A stretch of 64,000 bases of DNA from Spirosoma fluviale (GTDB lineage Bacteria; Bacteroidota; Bacteroidia; Cytophagales; Cyclobacteriaceae): NCBI GenBank assembly GCA_945901615.1, contig CAMDLI010000003.1:1-64000 (forward strand), in the 5' to 3' direction. Numbering within the stretch: position 1 is the stretch's first letter; every line of letters begins with the position of its first letter. Shown in pieces: positions 1 through 10,063 of the stretch. Both the position numbers and the translations under genes were made by a program. The notes beneath the pieces were generated by a model. That model made no database searches. It had not been told where the DNA came from and saw nothing but the letters and a program-made list of their open reading frames with translations.

Positions 1-1172
1 AGAAGGATGTACAAAAACATTCCTAAAAATCCCAGCTGCACCCCATAGATTAGGAATTGGTTTTCCCCTCCGATCCGTGCTTCATCGGTGACACTACCGG
101 AGTTGCCACTCATGGCCAATCCGACACCCAAGGGATTTTGGATCATGGAGTCCAAGGCAGTTATCCATTCCAACACATGGCCTACGCTTGAGGCATTTTG
201 GAATGTTATTGTATCGATTACGAAATAATAGAAGTCTTCAGAGGCAAAAAATACGACGAAGATGACAAATGCTGCAACTAGACCGAAACCAAATAGGATC
301 AACCGATAAAGCTTAAAAATCACGGCAATAAAAAACAGCATGATAAAAAAAGCCCCAAATGCAGACCTTGAACTCGAGAAAAACAGACTTCCCATGGAGC
401 AGAGCATGACAAGAGTGTAGGGGAAACTTTCCTCTCTTTTGGAGGTCAAAAACCAGATTAGCCCTGCGGCAAAACCTAAAAGTACGGAACTGGCCAACTC
501 CAAAGGATCTGCAAAAAACGAGGCCAGTCTCTTGGTCATGGCTTGGGTTTCGAAGGTCCAGGATAACCCAAAATTGCCAGAGGGCACCATATCGTATATG
601 CCATAATTGAAAAGGGCATACCCCGTGAAGGTTTGTAAATGGGAACCGATAAATGCTTCAAAGAGATTGACCACGAATGCAGAAAACGCAATCACAAAAA
701 TGATCTGAAACAATCTTTTGACTTCAAAATCTTCGAAATTGGTGTTTCTACCCACGAAATACACCAGTCCAGGGATTAGAATATTTTTGAAGTAAAGGGC
801 TTTTTCTACAAAACTGGGCTCTCCGATGGGTAATAAAAGAAAGATAAATGCCAAGCCAATAAATGCCAATAAGAGCCATTCCACTGTTTGGAAGCGAATG
901 GGATATTCAAAAATCTTTCGTCTGTAGAGTACAAAAATCAGCACAGATCCGATGACCACCAAGTCCTTGACCACCTGGAAAAGTGTGATTGGCAGTTTGG
1001 AATTTGTTGCCTGAAATAAAATACTTAAGAAGGTGGTATGAAAGGGGAGGTAGGCCGCCAAAAAAAACACCAGGTACTCCCACTTTCCTTTGAAGACCAT
1101 GGCCTTCAGCGTGAAGTGCAGCAGCAGCGCATAACCCAAAAGTGATAAAATAAAAAGTGTTTGAGTGATCAA
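1..1172 (-). CDS. O-antigen ligase/polymerase-like multi-pass membrane protein (partial, runs off left edge; start codon probably TTG)
   Basis: Manual reverse-strand translation gives an open hydrophobic reading frame (…ITQTLFILSLLGYALLLHFTLKAMVFKGKWEYLVFFLAAYLPFHTTF…NPLGVGLAMSGNSG…) next to Wzx/Wzz/Wza genes; not in the ORF track because it is incomplete. Confidence 0.65.
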   Translation of the reverse strand, partial: MITQTLFILSLLGYALLLHFTLKAMVFKGKWEYLVFFLAAYLPFHTTFLSILFQATNSKLPITLFQVVKDLVVIGSVLIFVLYRRKIFEYPIRFQTVEWLLLAFIGLAFIFLLLPIGEPSFVEKALYFKNILIPGLVYFVGRNTNFEDFEVKRLFQIIFVIAFSAFVVNLFEAFIGSHLQTFTGYALFNYGIYDMVPSGNFGLSWTFETQAMTKRLASFFADPLELASSVLLGFAAGLIWFLTSKREESFPYTLVMLCSMGSLFFSSSRSAFGAFFIMLFFIAVIFKLYRLILFGFGLVAAFVIFVVFFASEDFYYFVIDTITFQNASSVGHVLEWITALDSMIQNPLGVGLAMSGNSGSVTDEARIGGENQFLIYGVQLGFLGMFLYIL

Positions 1173-2110
1173 TGCAGTTCAGGCTTTTGACAGATCAAGG
1201 TCACTGTAAACCTCACAGGGCACCTTCCCTTGACTTTTATACCCCTGAATATATTCAATAAAAACTTACTTTGCTCAATGCCGATGATCCAGTCCGTCTT
1301 TATCCTGTTGTTTTTAAACGTACTGTATTTGAATTTGGGGATGGGGAGGACCGTTTGAAAATTGAAAAACCCAGTTTCGGTCAACGCTCCCACCATCTCA
1401 TGGTAAGAGGACTCATTGAGATGCCCCCCTTGCGCTTGAATCCGTCCCGAGCTGGAATTGTCGATAATTCGAGTGACATCCATCGGTCCAAAAAGCCGAT
1501 TTGGCATCACCAAGATGAATTTTCCTCCGGGCACCAAGCTCTCATAGACTGATCGAAGATGATCCATCAAATCCAAGGGGGAGAGGTGCTCGATTACATT
1601 ATCTGAAAAGGCCAGTTCAAATTTTTCTTCGGTTCTGAAATTGATGATGCCGGAGGAAATGAACTGAATACTCGGATGATTTTTGAGGGTTTCGGGAATA
1701 AAGACATCCACTCCAGTCAACTTTTTATAAGGGATATTCTTTTGGATGTTCATTAGAAAATATCCTTCTCCACAACCAAAATCGATGATGGATTTTCCTT
1801 TCAGCTCTTTTTCAAAAAGGGTAACCTGTGGATCTTTGGTGGCTATTCTTTCTTCAAGCGAACTATCCTCCTTTGCTGTTCTGCCGTAAAATTGAAGGAG
1901 GTTGGAATAGAATTCATCGTATAAGCCCTCTCTTTTTTTGGCATCTTCTTCCTTAACCAACAATTTATGGTAATGATTTTCAAGCTTAAATGCCTCTTCA
2001 AGGACTTCAGGACTCAACCCGCTTTCTTTGGAGTAAGCTTCAATATCTGGGAATAATGTGGTGTTGGGACTTTTCATTAAATGGGTTTCATTTGGAAAAA
2101 AGACCTTCAT
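1169..2110 (-). CDS. class I SAM-dependent methyltransferase
   Basis: ORF with IIDFGCGEGYFL motif I and DNVIEHL motif; in polysaccharide cluster. Confidence 0.85.
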   Translation of the reverse strand: MKVFFPNETHLMKSPNTTLFPDIEAYSKESGLSPEVLEEAFKLENHYHKLLVKEEDAKKREGLYDEFYSNLLQFYGRTAKEDSSLEERIATKDPQVTLFEKELKGKSIIDFGCGEGYFLMNIQKNIPYKKLTGVDVFIPETLKNHPSIQFISSGIINFRTEEKFELAFSDNVIEHLSPLDLMDHLRSVYESLVPGGKFILVMPNRLFGPMDVTRIIDNSSSGRIQAQGGHLNESSYHEMVGALTETGFFNFQTVLPIPKFKYSTFKNNRIKTDWIIGIEQSKFLLNIFRGIKVKGRCPVRFTVTLICQKPELH

Positions 2111-3062
2111 AATGTCCTTTCAAAATTGCATTTACTTTTTGGAACCTACCTTTTAATCCCAAATACAGAATGAAGGCAGCATTTTTTAGGGTTTGGTACA
2201 ACAAACTTAATACAAAGGATACTGGATTTGAATGGCTTCGGATTAAAAAGAGGTGGTTTCTAGTTCGGTAATAGTGGAGGATTGGAGGAATGACGCCTTC
2301 TTTGGTTTTGATTTTTTTGGAGGATCCTCCCGCTACATGGTAAATTTTGGATTGAGGAAGGTAACGAAGTCGGAACCCTGATTTTTTGATTCGAAAGGAC
2401 CACTCGACATCTTCGTAGTAGGCAAAAAACCGATTGTCCAACATTCCTACCTGCCTGATTACAGCCGACTTCACAAGGATGGCACATCCCGTAATCCAAG
2501 GCGTATCTTTTTCCTGATCAAATTGCCCTTCATCTAATTGCCCTATCCCGATGGACCAAGTCATTTCCAACACCTTGAAATATCCACCCCCCGCATTCCA
2601 TAGTTTATCCCGTTCCGCTTCAAACATGATTTTGGGTTGCACCGCGCCATAATCTGGGTTTTGTTCTAAAAAAGAAACCAATGGAACCAGAAAGTCAGGT
2701 TCTATAAGGGTGTCATTATTTAGCAAAAGCACCTGATCATAAGAATGATCCAAGGCCCATTGTATTCCAAGGTTGTTGCCTCCTGTAAATCCAATGTTGT
2801 CAGGGCTGGTTAGCAACTCAATCTCAGGAAATTCGGATTTCAGTTTCTCTCCCGAACCGTCGACGGAACCATTGTCCACCAAAACAGTTTGAAAATTGGA
2901 GTACTGCAGTTCTTTTAGGGATTCCAAGCAAGCCTTTGTCAGCTCATAGCCATTCCAGTTGACGATGATGATGGTTACCTTGGGCGGGCTGTTGGGCTCC
3001 ATGCTAACCTCTGCCAAGTTTTCTCTGAATTGATTCATCTCACTGTCTTTTTCAAGCTGCAT
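2088..3062 (-). CDS. glycosyltransferase family 2
   Basis: VTIIIVNWNGYELTKACLESL…LLLNNDTLIEPDFL…FFAYYEDVEWSFRIKKSG: classic GT2 rhamnosyltransferase-like. Confidence 0.9.
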   Translation of the reverse strand: MQLEKDSEMNQFRENLAEVSMEPNSPPKVTIIIVNWNGYELTKACLESLKELQYSNFQTVLVDNGSVDGSGEKLKSEFPEIELLTSPDNIGFTGGNNLGIQWALDHSYDQVLLLNNDTLIEPDFLVPLVSFLEQNPDYGAVQPKIMFEAERDKLWNAGGGYFKVLEMTWSIGIGQLDEGQFDQEKDTPWITGCAILVKSAVIRQVGMLDNRFFAYYEDVEWSFRIKKSGFRLRYLPQSKIYHVAGGSSKKIKTKEGVIPPILHYYRTRNHLFLIRSHSNPVSFVLSLLYQTLKNAAFILYLGLKGRFQKVNAILKGHYEGLFSK

Positions 3063-4365
3063 TGGGCTTACTAGTTTTTAAGATAGCTAAAATCAAAGGC
3101 CGATTATACACCCAATTTAAAACGCAACAGATTAAAAAAACCACAATTTCGGTAGATAACATGGCATAGCAAAGTCCAATCGCCCCATATTGGCTAGTAA
3201 GAAAGATTGAATTGGAAAGCATAAATAAACCCATCATCCAAGAAGATTTGAACATCAGGTTGTTTTGGCCATTGACAAGAAAAATGACCACATTCATGAT
3301 ATTGAGGCAAGCCAAAAATGGGATAAATGCTAAAACTCGCAAATAGGAGATGGAATCTACAAATTCCCCTTTTGAAAATAATTGGATGATAACCGGTGCC
3401 AGCCCAAAAACAGCCAAAGAAACAGTTAACCCTACGGCAAAAGCGACGAAACTAACCTTCTTTAGGTAGCTTATAAAAGCACTTAAATCTTCTTTCAGCA
3501 GCTTTGAAGCATTGGGAAAAATAGAATGGATGACCATAGCAGGAAACATTCGAAGCACCATGGAGATCCTTTCTGCAAGACTAAACAGGCCCAAGGTAGT
3601 GGCGGAAGCAAAAAAACTCAATACCACCAATGCCCCATTGATAGAGAAATGGGTCACAATATTGGATAGCAAAAGCAGTCCTGTATTTTTTAATAAGGTA
3701 AATAGCTCGAGGATTCGGGGTTTGTAAAACTTGATATCCAAGGCAAAATGGATGTAAATCAGCAACAGGATATTGATGCCTAATCCTGAAGTTCCTAGGA
3801 TAAAGTTGACCCATTTGGACTGTTCCGGATCACGGATAAAAAGGACAATACCCAATAAATAAAGTAATTTGCTGAAGACATTGGCGATGGAAATCAGCTT
3901 CATTTTTTCCATCCCTTGAAAAAACCAGAGCGGAAAAGTGGCTTCTGAAAAGAGCAGAAATACGGATAATACTAAAATGGTTTGGTATCCTTGGAAGAGA
4001 TTCAGGCCGTAGGCTCCGATCAAGATGAGGATTGTGGAAAAAACGGCAAGGAGAATTTTGGCTGAAAACACATTGGAAACCAACTGCGAAAGCGCTTCCT
4101 TATTGGATTGATTGAGGGCTACTTCTCGAGGAGCATTCAAGTTGAACCCAAAGCCTACCAAAATAGTGAATACAATAATTACGGAAAAGGATAAGTTGAC
4201 CCATCCAAATTGTTCTGCCCCGATACTTTGAATCAGGAGGGGCATGGAAATGAGGGAAATCAAGATCGTTGAGGACTGAATCAATGCCAGAAAAAGAAAG
4301 TTCTGGAGAGACTTATTCCGGAAAAAATTCCCAAATGGGATCAACAGATTGTTTTTTTCAACCAT
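3052..4365 (-). CDS. polysaccharide biosynthesis flippase (Wzx/MATE-like)
   Basis: ~12 hydrophobic segments, oligosaccharide flippase-like N-terminus, cluster context. Confidence 0.85.
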   Translation of the reverse strand: MVEKNNLLIPFGNFFRNKSLQNFLFLALIQSSTILISLISMPLLIQSIGAEQFGWVNLSFSVIIVFTILVGFGFNLNAPREVALNQSNKEALSQLVSNVFSAKILLAVFSTILILIGAYGLNLFQGYQTILVLSVFLLFSEATFPLWFFQGMEKMKLISIANVFSKLLYLLGIVLFIRDPEQSKWVNFILGTSGLGINILLLIYIHFALDIKFYKPRILELFTLLKNTGLLLLSNIVTHFSINGALVVLSFFASATTLGLFSLAERISMVLRMFPAMVIHSIFPNASKLLKEDLSAFISYLKKVSFVAFAVGLTVSLAVFGLAPVIIQLFSKGEFVDSISYLRVLAFIPFLACLNIMNVVIFLVNGQNNLMFKSSWMMGLFMLSNSIFLTSQYGAIGLCYAMLSTEIVVFLICCVLNWVYNRPLILAILKTSKPNAA

Positions 4366-4377
4366 GGAAGCTTGCGT

Positions 4378-5445
4378 TTAGACTTCCTGCAAGTGCTTTT
4401 GATAGATTCTTCTCAGATATAGAAAGCTAAGGGCTAAGAAACCGAAGAGGATGGCTCCATAAACCGTTCCCTTCACCAAACGAACTTCAGATCTTTTTAA
4501 GGGCAGCTTGGGAGAATCAATCAATTGAATTAATGGGGTGTTGATGCGGTGGTTGATTTTAGCCATCTCCAGATTTTTCACAATTTCTTCAAAAACTGCA
4601 GCGCTAGTTTGAACATCAACTTGTTTGCGGCGTTCATTGACGGTGGCAGCACTCAGCAAGGGGTTGGCATTGGGAACACGATCTTGTTCGGCAGCCAAGG
4701 TGCCGAGACTTGCATCTAGAATTGCTCGAACCGAGTCTGCCTGAGTTTGTAAAATACGGAGGTTTTCCCCTGTTTTTTTGGTTTTAGTCTCCAAGTAAAA
4801 GGTATTCACCTTGCTCACCAGCGTTTCGTTAAAAAGCTTCGCATACCCTTCATCTTTAGAAGAAACAGTCACCTGAATAATACTCAATTTCCGATCCGGC
4901 TTGACTACTGCCAGTTGTTTTTCTCGGATGATCTTGGCGATTTCCTTGATTACTGAGTCCTGCTTGACCCCATGGTTCTCCCTGGAAGAAGAAAAAGTCA
5001 GCGTAGCTAAATCGATTCTGGAGGCCCATTTGTTTTCCAACTCTTCGAATTCAATAAACCGATCGATCAATAAACGCTCTTTGTCAAAGGGACTCAAGAG
5101 TGTTTCTTCTAACATCCGGTCCGAGCGGTACAGCTCCATGATGTTATCCCCTTGAAAAAGGCCATTCGTGCCACCTATGCCACCCAAATTAACACCAAGA
5201 AGGCTTGCAATCCCTGACATTTGACCAATTCCTCCCATTCCTTCTTCCTCCAAAACGAAGGAAGTTTCAGCATGAAAAACAGGGTCTTTAAGTTGCGAAT
5301 ACCCAGCACCCATCCCAGCCCCTAGGACGAAGGATATCAGGAGAACTTTCCACTTGGAGCTAAAAAATACTACCCAATTGATTAAGTTTTGTACCACCTC
5401 TTTCAAGGTGAATTGGGAGGCTGAAAAATGTGAGTTTCCGCTCAT
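4378..5445 (-). CDS. Wzz/chain-length determinant family protein
   Basis: Two terminal TM segments flanking a coiled-coil periplasmic region; Wzz-like N-terminus. Confidence 0.85.
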   Translation of the reverse strand: MSGNSHFSASQFTLKEVVQNLINWVVFFSSKWKVLLISFVLGAGMGAGYSQLKDPVFHAETSFVLEEEGMGGIGQMSGIASLLGVNLGGIGGTNGLFQGDNIMELYRSDRMLEETLLSPFDKERLLIDRFIEFEELENKWASRIDLATLTFSSSRENHGVKQDSVIKEIAKIIREKQLAVVKPDRKLSIIQVTVSSKDEGYAKLFNETLVSKVNTFYLETKTKKTGENLRILQTQADSVRAILDASLGTLAAEQDRVPNANPLLSAATVNERRKQVDVQTSAAVFEEIVKNLEMAKINHRINTPLIQLIDSPKLPLKRSEVRLVKGTVYGAILFGFLALSFLYLRRIYQKHLQEV

Positions 5446-5450
5446 TGGAA

Positions 5451-8039
5451 TTACTGTTGGTTGATTTGAGAAAGAACCAATGCCAAGGTGGCCAGTCCAG
5501 TAGTGACGCCTACCAATTCGCCTAGACGAATTGGGATCTTAGGTCCTTTACTTGGAATGATCACTTCAGCTCCAGGCTCCACGACTGGGAAGCTTCGAAC
5601 TCCAAAGAACCCTTTTGTTCGTTTTACCGCCCCATTTGCATAGACTACATAGGTTTGCTTGCGGTTGGCTCTTCGGTCAAATCCACCTGCTCCATTGATG
5701 TAAAACCGAAGGCTACGGCCTTGCTCGTGTCTTAAGGTAGTCGGGTAGACTACATCTCCACGCATACGAACGGTTTGCAAGAGCTTGGGCACATTGAGAA
5801 TATCGCCTTCCTCGAGTACCAAATCTTCCTCCGAACCAGGATTGGCAAGGATTTTTTCCAGGTTGATGGCAACGGCCTCTGTTTCCTTGAATTTTACAGC
5901 TACACCAGGGGTTTCTGCAGCAATTTGATCCAACGACTCTCGTTTGGCATTATTGGCAGTGGAATCTGTTTTTGCCACTTTTTCGGTTGGAAGGTCTCTG
6001 AAAAGGCGAATAAGGAGTTCTTCCTGCGCTTCAGGTTTGGTTGGATTGTCCTTAAGAAGAACGCGAAGTGCTTCCAAATTTTTCTGTCTTCGCACTTGCT
6101 CCGACTCAGTGTTGAAAAACTCTGTTTTACGAATCAAGGTAGCGCCTTTGGTGTAGGCAAATTGATTTACCCCTCCAGCCCTTTTGATCAAATCAGAGAT
6201 CCGGTCTACACTCGTTTGAATCGCAAAAATTCCCGGAGAATTGACCTGTCCTTCTACCGACACGAGGCGCTGCATCGTAAAATTGGCTCGCTTTCGCACG
6301 ATTACCTGATCGAAGGGTGCCAAAGAAATGGCATTCGGGTTGAAGGATAAATCTGCATTGATGGAGGTGGTGATGATATCCGATAGCGTTCCTGAATCTG
6401 AATCTTCCAGCCTTCTGGCAATCTCAATGTCATTTATGTTGGCAGATTCTTGCAAGCCACCGGCGATAAGAATCAATTCTTCAGGCGTCATTCCTGCCGC
6501 ATAAGGATAGGTGCCCGGACGTTTTACCTCACCAAGTATCTGTATGTAGCGTTCGTTTTGAACGTCATAAATGCTAGAAATACGGATTACATCTTCACGT
6601 TGTAAGACCACATCTTCTTGGCGGCCTTCCAATACCGCTTGAAGATTTACTTCCAATACTTCTGAACTGAGGTCTCCTTTGGTTCGCAAGATGCTGGCTC
6701 GCTGCGTGTAGGCATCGCCTTTGAGGCCATCTGCATTTTTGATCAATTGGGTAAGCGTAAGTCCTTCTGTTAAGGAAAAAACTCCTGGTCTAAACACTGC
6801 TCCCTTGATTTGAATTCGGTTGGTGTAGCGGTCGATAATTCTTCCTACAGTGACCTCATCTCCTCCCTTTAGGTTAAAAAGCCCCAGTTGGTTTTGATAT
6901 ACATCCGAGATGGAGCGTTGATTGCCAGTGATGCGAGAGATGGAAATGCGATCCTTAAATGCCAAGTCTGTAAATCCACCTGCAAAGCGAAGGATGTCCT
7001 CTAGGTTGTCCTCTGGTGTGACCTCAAAAACCAAGGGGCGCTTAACTTCCCCCATCACCTTCACTCGAGCAAGATAAGGGTTGACCAGGATCACATCTTG
7101 ATCTTGGAGTTGCACGTCCAAATTGGCTGTTCCATTGATGAGTAGGTCATACACATCAATTTCAGCGATTTTTTTATTGTTTCGGATGAGCTGGATGGCA
7201 CGTAGGGTTCCTTTATCTGAAGGGCCTCCAGCCGCATAGAGGGCATTGAATACCGTGGAGAAGGCGCTCAAGGTAAAGGTTCCAGGCAGACGAACTTCGT
7301 TCAAAATGTGCACCTTGATGGTTTTGACATTCCCAAGCGTGACTTGAAGAAAGGAGCTAGGATTGGATCCACTAAGTCCTGTATAAAAAGCAGCCACTCG
7401 ATTTTTGATGATTCCTTCAGCTGCTTCAATGGTTTTTCCAGAAACCGCGATCAAGCCAATGTTATCCAATAAAATGGAACCTTCTGGGTTGACGGTTGCC
7501 TCGTAATATTTCTCAGATTGTCCGTAGATATCCACATAGATGAGGTCTCCTGGTCCAAGAATGTAATTTTTGGGAGTGGCCTGGTTTAAGCTTGGCTCAA
7601 AGCTTAGTTTCCGATTCTTTTGAAAAAATAAGGTACTCCCAAAAAGCAAGGAATCCGCTTTTTCCTCTTCCATCAACTCCTGTGTTTCCATCAGGCCTCT
7701 GGTGATGTCATTGATGTCTACCTGTTCGCGAGCAGCTCTTTTTGATACATTCGTGGATCTTGACTTGCTGGAACCTTCAGCCAAGCCCTCAATTCTGTTT
7801 CGAAGTTTTTCAACTTCCCCCGAAGGCATGCCCCTCATTTGTGCCATCATCAAGAAATCCGTGCTGCTTAGCCCCGCATCTTGCGCGCGCTTCACGAGTT
7901 CCTCGATTTGATCATCACTAAGTTGATCTACTCGTATGGTGTTGAGGTCTACATTTTGCTGCGCAAAAACGAAAGTTGGAGCAGTGGCCCAGAAGCAAAG
8001 TAGTACTAAAAAGTAGGTAAATTTGTGAAAAGACTTCAT
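5451..8039 (-). CDS. SLBB-domain polysaccharide export outer-membrane protein (Wza-like)
   Basis: YILGPGDLIYVDIYG Poly_export motif plus multiple SLBB repeats (VKVMGEVKRPLVFEV, IQILGEVKRPGTYPY, VEGQVNSPGIFAI). Confidence 0.92.
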   Translation of the reverse strand: MKSFHKFTYFLVLLCFWATAPTFVFAQQNVDLNTIRVDQLSDDQIEELVKRAQDAGLSSTDFLMMAQMRGMPSGEVEKLRNRIEGLAEGSSKSRSTNVSKRAAREQVDINDITRGLMETQELMEEEKADSLLFGSTLFFQKNRKLSFEPSLNQATPKNYILGPGDLIYVDIYGQSEKYYEATVNPEGSILLDNIGLIAVSGKTIEAAEGIIKNRVAAFYTGLSGSNPSSFLQVTLGNVKTIKVHILNEVRLPGTFTLSAFSTVFNALYAAGGPSDKGTLRAIQLIRNNKKIAEIDVYDLLINGTANLDVQLQDQDVILVNPYLARVKVMGEVKRPLVFEVTPEDNLEDILRFAGGFTDLAFKDRISISRITGNQRSISDVYQNQLGLFNLKGGDEVTVGRIIDRYTNRIQIKGAVFRPGVFSLTEGLTLTQLIKNADGLKGDAYTQRASILRTKGDLSSEVLEVNLQAVLEGRQEDVVLQREDVIRISSIYDVQNERYIQILGEVKRPGTYPYAAGMTPEELILIAGGLQESANINDIEIARRLEDSDSGTLSDIITTSINADLSFNPNAISLAPFDQVIVRKRANFTMQRLVSVEGQVNSPGIFAIQTSVDRISDLIKRAGGVNQFAYTKGATLIRKTEFFNTESEQVRRQKNLEALRVLLKDNPTKPEAQEELLIRLFRDLPTEKVAKTDSTANNAKRESLDQIAAETPGVAVKFKETEAVAINLEKILANPGSEEDLVLEEGDILNVPKLLQTVRMRGDVVYPTTLRHEQGRSLRFYINGAGGFDRRANRKQTYVVYANGAVKRTKGFFGVRSFPVVEPGAEVIIPSKGPKIPIRLGELVGVTTGLATLALVLSQINQQ

Positions 8040-8272
8040 CGTGAAAATGGAATTCCTTAGGGTGTAGAAGAATCTAAAGGATAAAAATCCGTTTAATTCT
8101 TAATTATACCAAATGTATGGGCAGATTTGAGCGAAAGAGACTGACTTTTAACCGCTGATTTCAAACTAATTATCTTAAAAACTCAAGGCAATTGGAGCTG
8201 TAATTAGAGGCGAAAGCTTCCGTGTTCTGTAGAATTGTGAGGGTTTCTTTAACTTGCCAAAAAAACAAATTC

Positions 8273-9271
8273 ATGTATATCCGCATCTTCGTCCTGCTAT
8301 TGGTTACTGTGCTTTTTTCCTGTCAATCATCGGACAGCACCTGTACACTAGATGAAGATCGGCTAGAAGGCCGTGTGGACTTGACTATTCAGCGCTTGGA
8401 ACCGGCTTTTTTTGGAGCAGAAACCAAGGAGGAGATGCTTACTTTATTGGCGCAATATCCTGAAGTAACTTCCAAAGCCCTCGGCATAGACGCTTATCCG
8501 AATATGGATTCTTTGGCGGGGGATCTTGTACGCCTACATCAAGATTCGGCTATGCAAGAATTGAATAAAGCCGTGGCCAAGGAGTTTGCCAATCTATCGG
8601 ATGTTAAAGTAGAGTTAGAGCAAGCTTTTGCCTACTTGAAAAGCTATTATCCCGACTTCAAAGAGCCCAAAGTGTACACCTACGTGTCTGGTTTTGACTT
8701 GATCATAGATGAAGAAGTGATCGTGATTGGGCTAGATTATTTTTTGCCCAGTGACCACGCTTTCCAACCAGATATTCCCAGGTACCTTGCCTCGCGATAC
8801 GAGCGCAAATACCTCGTTCCTATGATTGTCTTGGCCATTTCTTCCCGTTACAATGAGATTGACCCCAAAGAAAATACGCTCTTGGCCGAAATGGTTTACT
8901 ATGGCAAGGCCTATCATTTTGTCAAATCCATCTTGCCTTGCACAGATGACCAATACCTGATTGGCTACACGCCCGAACAAATTCAGGCCTGCTGGGACAA
9001 CGAAGACATTATTTGGGCACATTTTATTGAGAACGAATTGTTGTTCGAAACCAATCCATTCGAAATCCGCAAATACATCGGCGAAGCTCCGGCAACAGAT
9101 GCAATTAGCGCGGATGCTCCAGGCAGAATTGGGCGATGGATAGGATGGAATATTGTAGAAGAATTCGCGGTTCAGCAGGATCTCGCCTTACCGGAGCTGA
9201 TGCGCGAAGCGGATGCAAAAAAGTTGTTTAAAGATTCTGGGTACCGACCACGCAATGCTTCTGAAAAATAG
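8273..9271 (+). CDS. gldB: gliding motility lipoprotein GldB
   Basis: Lipoprotein signal VLFSCQSS; GldB-like body (DLIIDEEVIVIGLDYFLP, RYLASRYERKYLVPMIV); start trimmed to MYIRIF. Confidence 0.85.
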   Translation: MYIRIFVLLLVTVLFSCQSSDSTCTLDEDRLEGRVDLTIQRLEPAFFGAETKEEMLTLLAQYPEVTSKALGIDAYPNMDSLAGDLVRLHQDSAMQELNKAVAKEFANLSDVKVELEQAFAYLKSYYPDFKEPKVYTYVSGFDLIIDEEVIVIGLDYFLPSDHAFQPDIPRYLASRYERKYLVPMIVLAISSRYNEIDPKENTLLAEMVYYGKAYHFVKSILPCTDDQYLIGYTPEQIQACWDNEDIIWAHFIENELLFETNPFEIRKYIGEAPATDAISADAPGRIGRWIGWNIVEEFAVQQDLALPELMREADAKKLFKDSGYRPRNASEK

Positions 9272-9289
9272 GGTTTAGCCCAGCGTCTT

Positions 9290-9949
9290 TCAGGCCTTAT
9301 CCGCGTTTTTTTGCATTTTTTCAAAATGTTTGCAAAGCGCTGTGATTCCACAAACACTGCATTTGGGACTTCTTGCTAGGCAAGTGTAGCGCCCGTGAAG
9401 AATCAGCCAGTGGTGGGCCCTGTGAATGTGCTCCTTGGGCAAATGCTTGACCAATTGTTTTTCAACTTCCAGGGGAGTCTTGGCGGTTAAAGGCACTAGC
9501 CCCAAGCGCCGCGATACCCGATACACGTGCGTATCTACTGCCATATTGGGTTGCTGCCAAACGACAGAGGTAATCACATTGGCGGTTTTTCTTCCTACAC
9601 CAGGCAATTTGACCAACTCTTCTACGGTGGAGGGGACTTCTCCTGCAAAATCCTCCAGTAGCATTTTACCTAGTCCGATGAGGTGTTTGGTTTTATTGTT
9701 GGGGTAGGAAACGGAACGGATGTAGGGAAAAAGTTCGTCAAAGTGGCTTGTAGCCAGGTGGGCAGCCGTTGGAAAGTGCTTGAAAAGTTCGCGTGTCACG
9801 ATATTTACCCGCTTATCGGTGCATTGTGCTGATAAAACAACCGCTACCAGCAACTGAAAGGTGTTTTCGTACTCTAGCTCAGTTTCTGCAACAGGCATAT
9901 TTTCAGAAAAGTGCTGAATAAAGGCTTCGTATCGCTGTTTTTTGAGCAT
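9290..9949 (-). CDS. nth: endonuclease III
   Basis: HhH LPGVGRKTANV, VDTHVYRVSRRLGL, C-terminal 4Fe-4S Cys pattern CLARSPKCSVCGITALC. Confidence 0.95.
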   Translation of the reverse strand: MLKKQRYEAFIQHFSENMPVAETELEYENTFQLLVAVVLSAQCTDKRVNIVTRELFKHFPTAAHLATSHFDELFPYIRSVSYPNNKTKHLIGLGKMLLEDFAGEVPSTVEELVKLPGVGRKTANVITSVVWQQPNMAVDTHVYRVSRRLGLVPLTAKTPLEVEKQLVKHLPKEHIHRAHHWLILHGRYTCLARSPKCSVCGITALCKHFEKMQKNADKA

Positions 9950-10063
9950 GGAATCCGGTGGGGTTTACTTGACTTCTAAGTTAGGAAGAGCGGCTTCTTT
10001 CTTGGCCTGATGTCGAAAATTAATTTTAGAATAGACTTGTAGGGGTACTTTGGGGCTGACTTT

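Noticed and set aside
5775-6350. 191-aa plus-strand ORF within the SLBB exporter gene
   Set aside because: Antisense shadow ORF; no motif, and the minus-strand SLBB reading is unambiguous.
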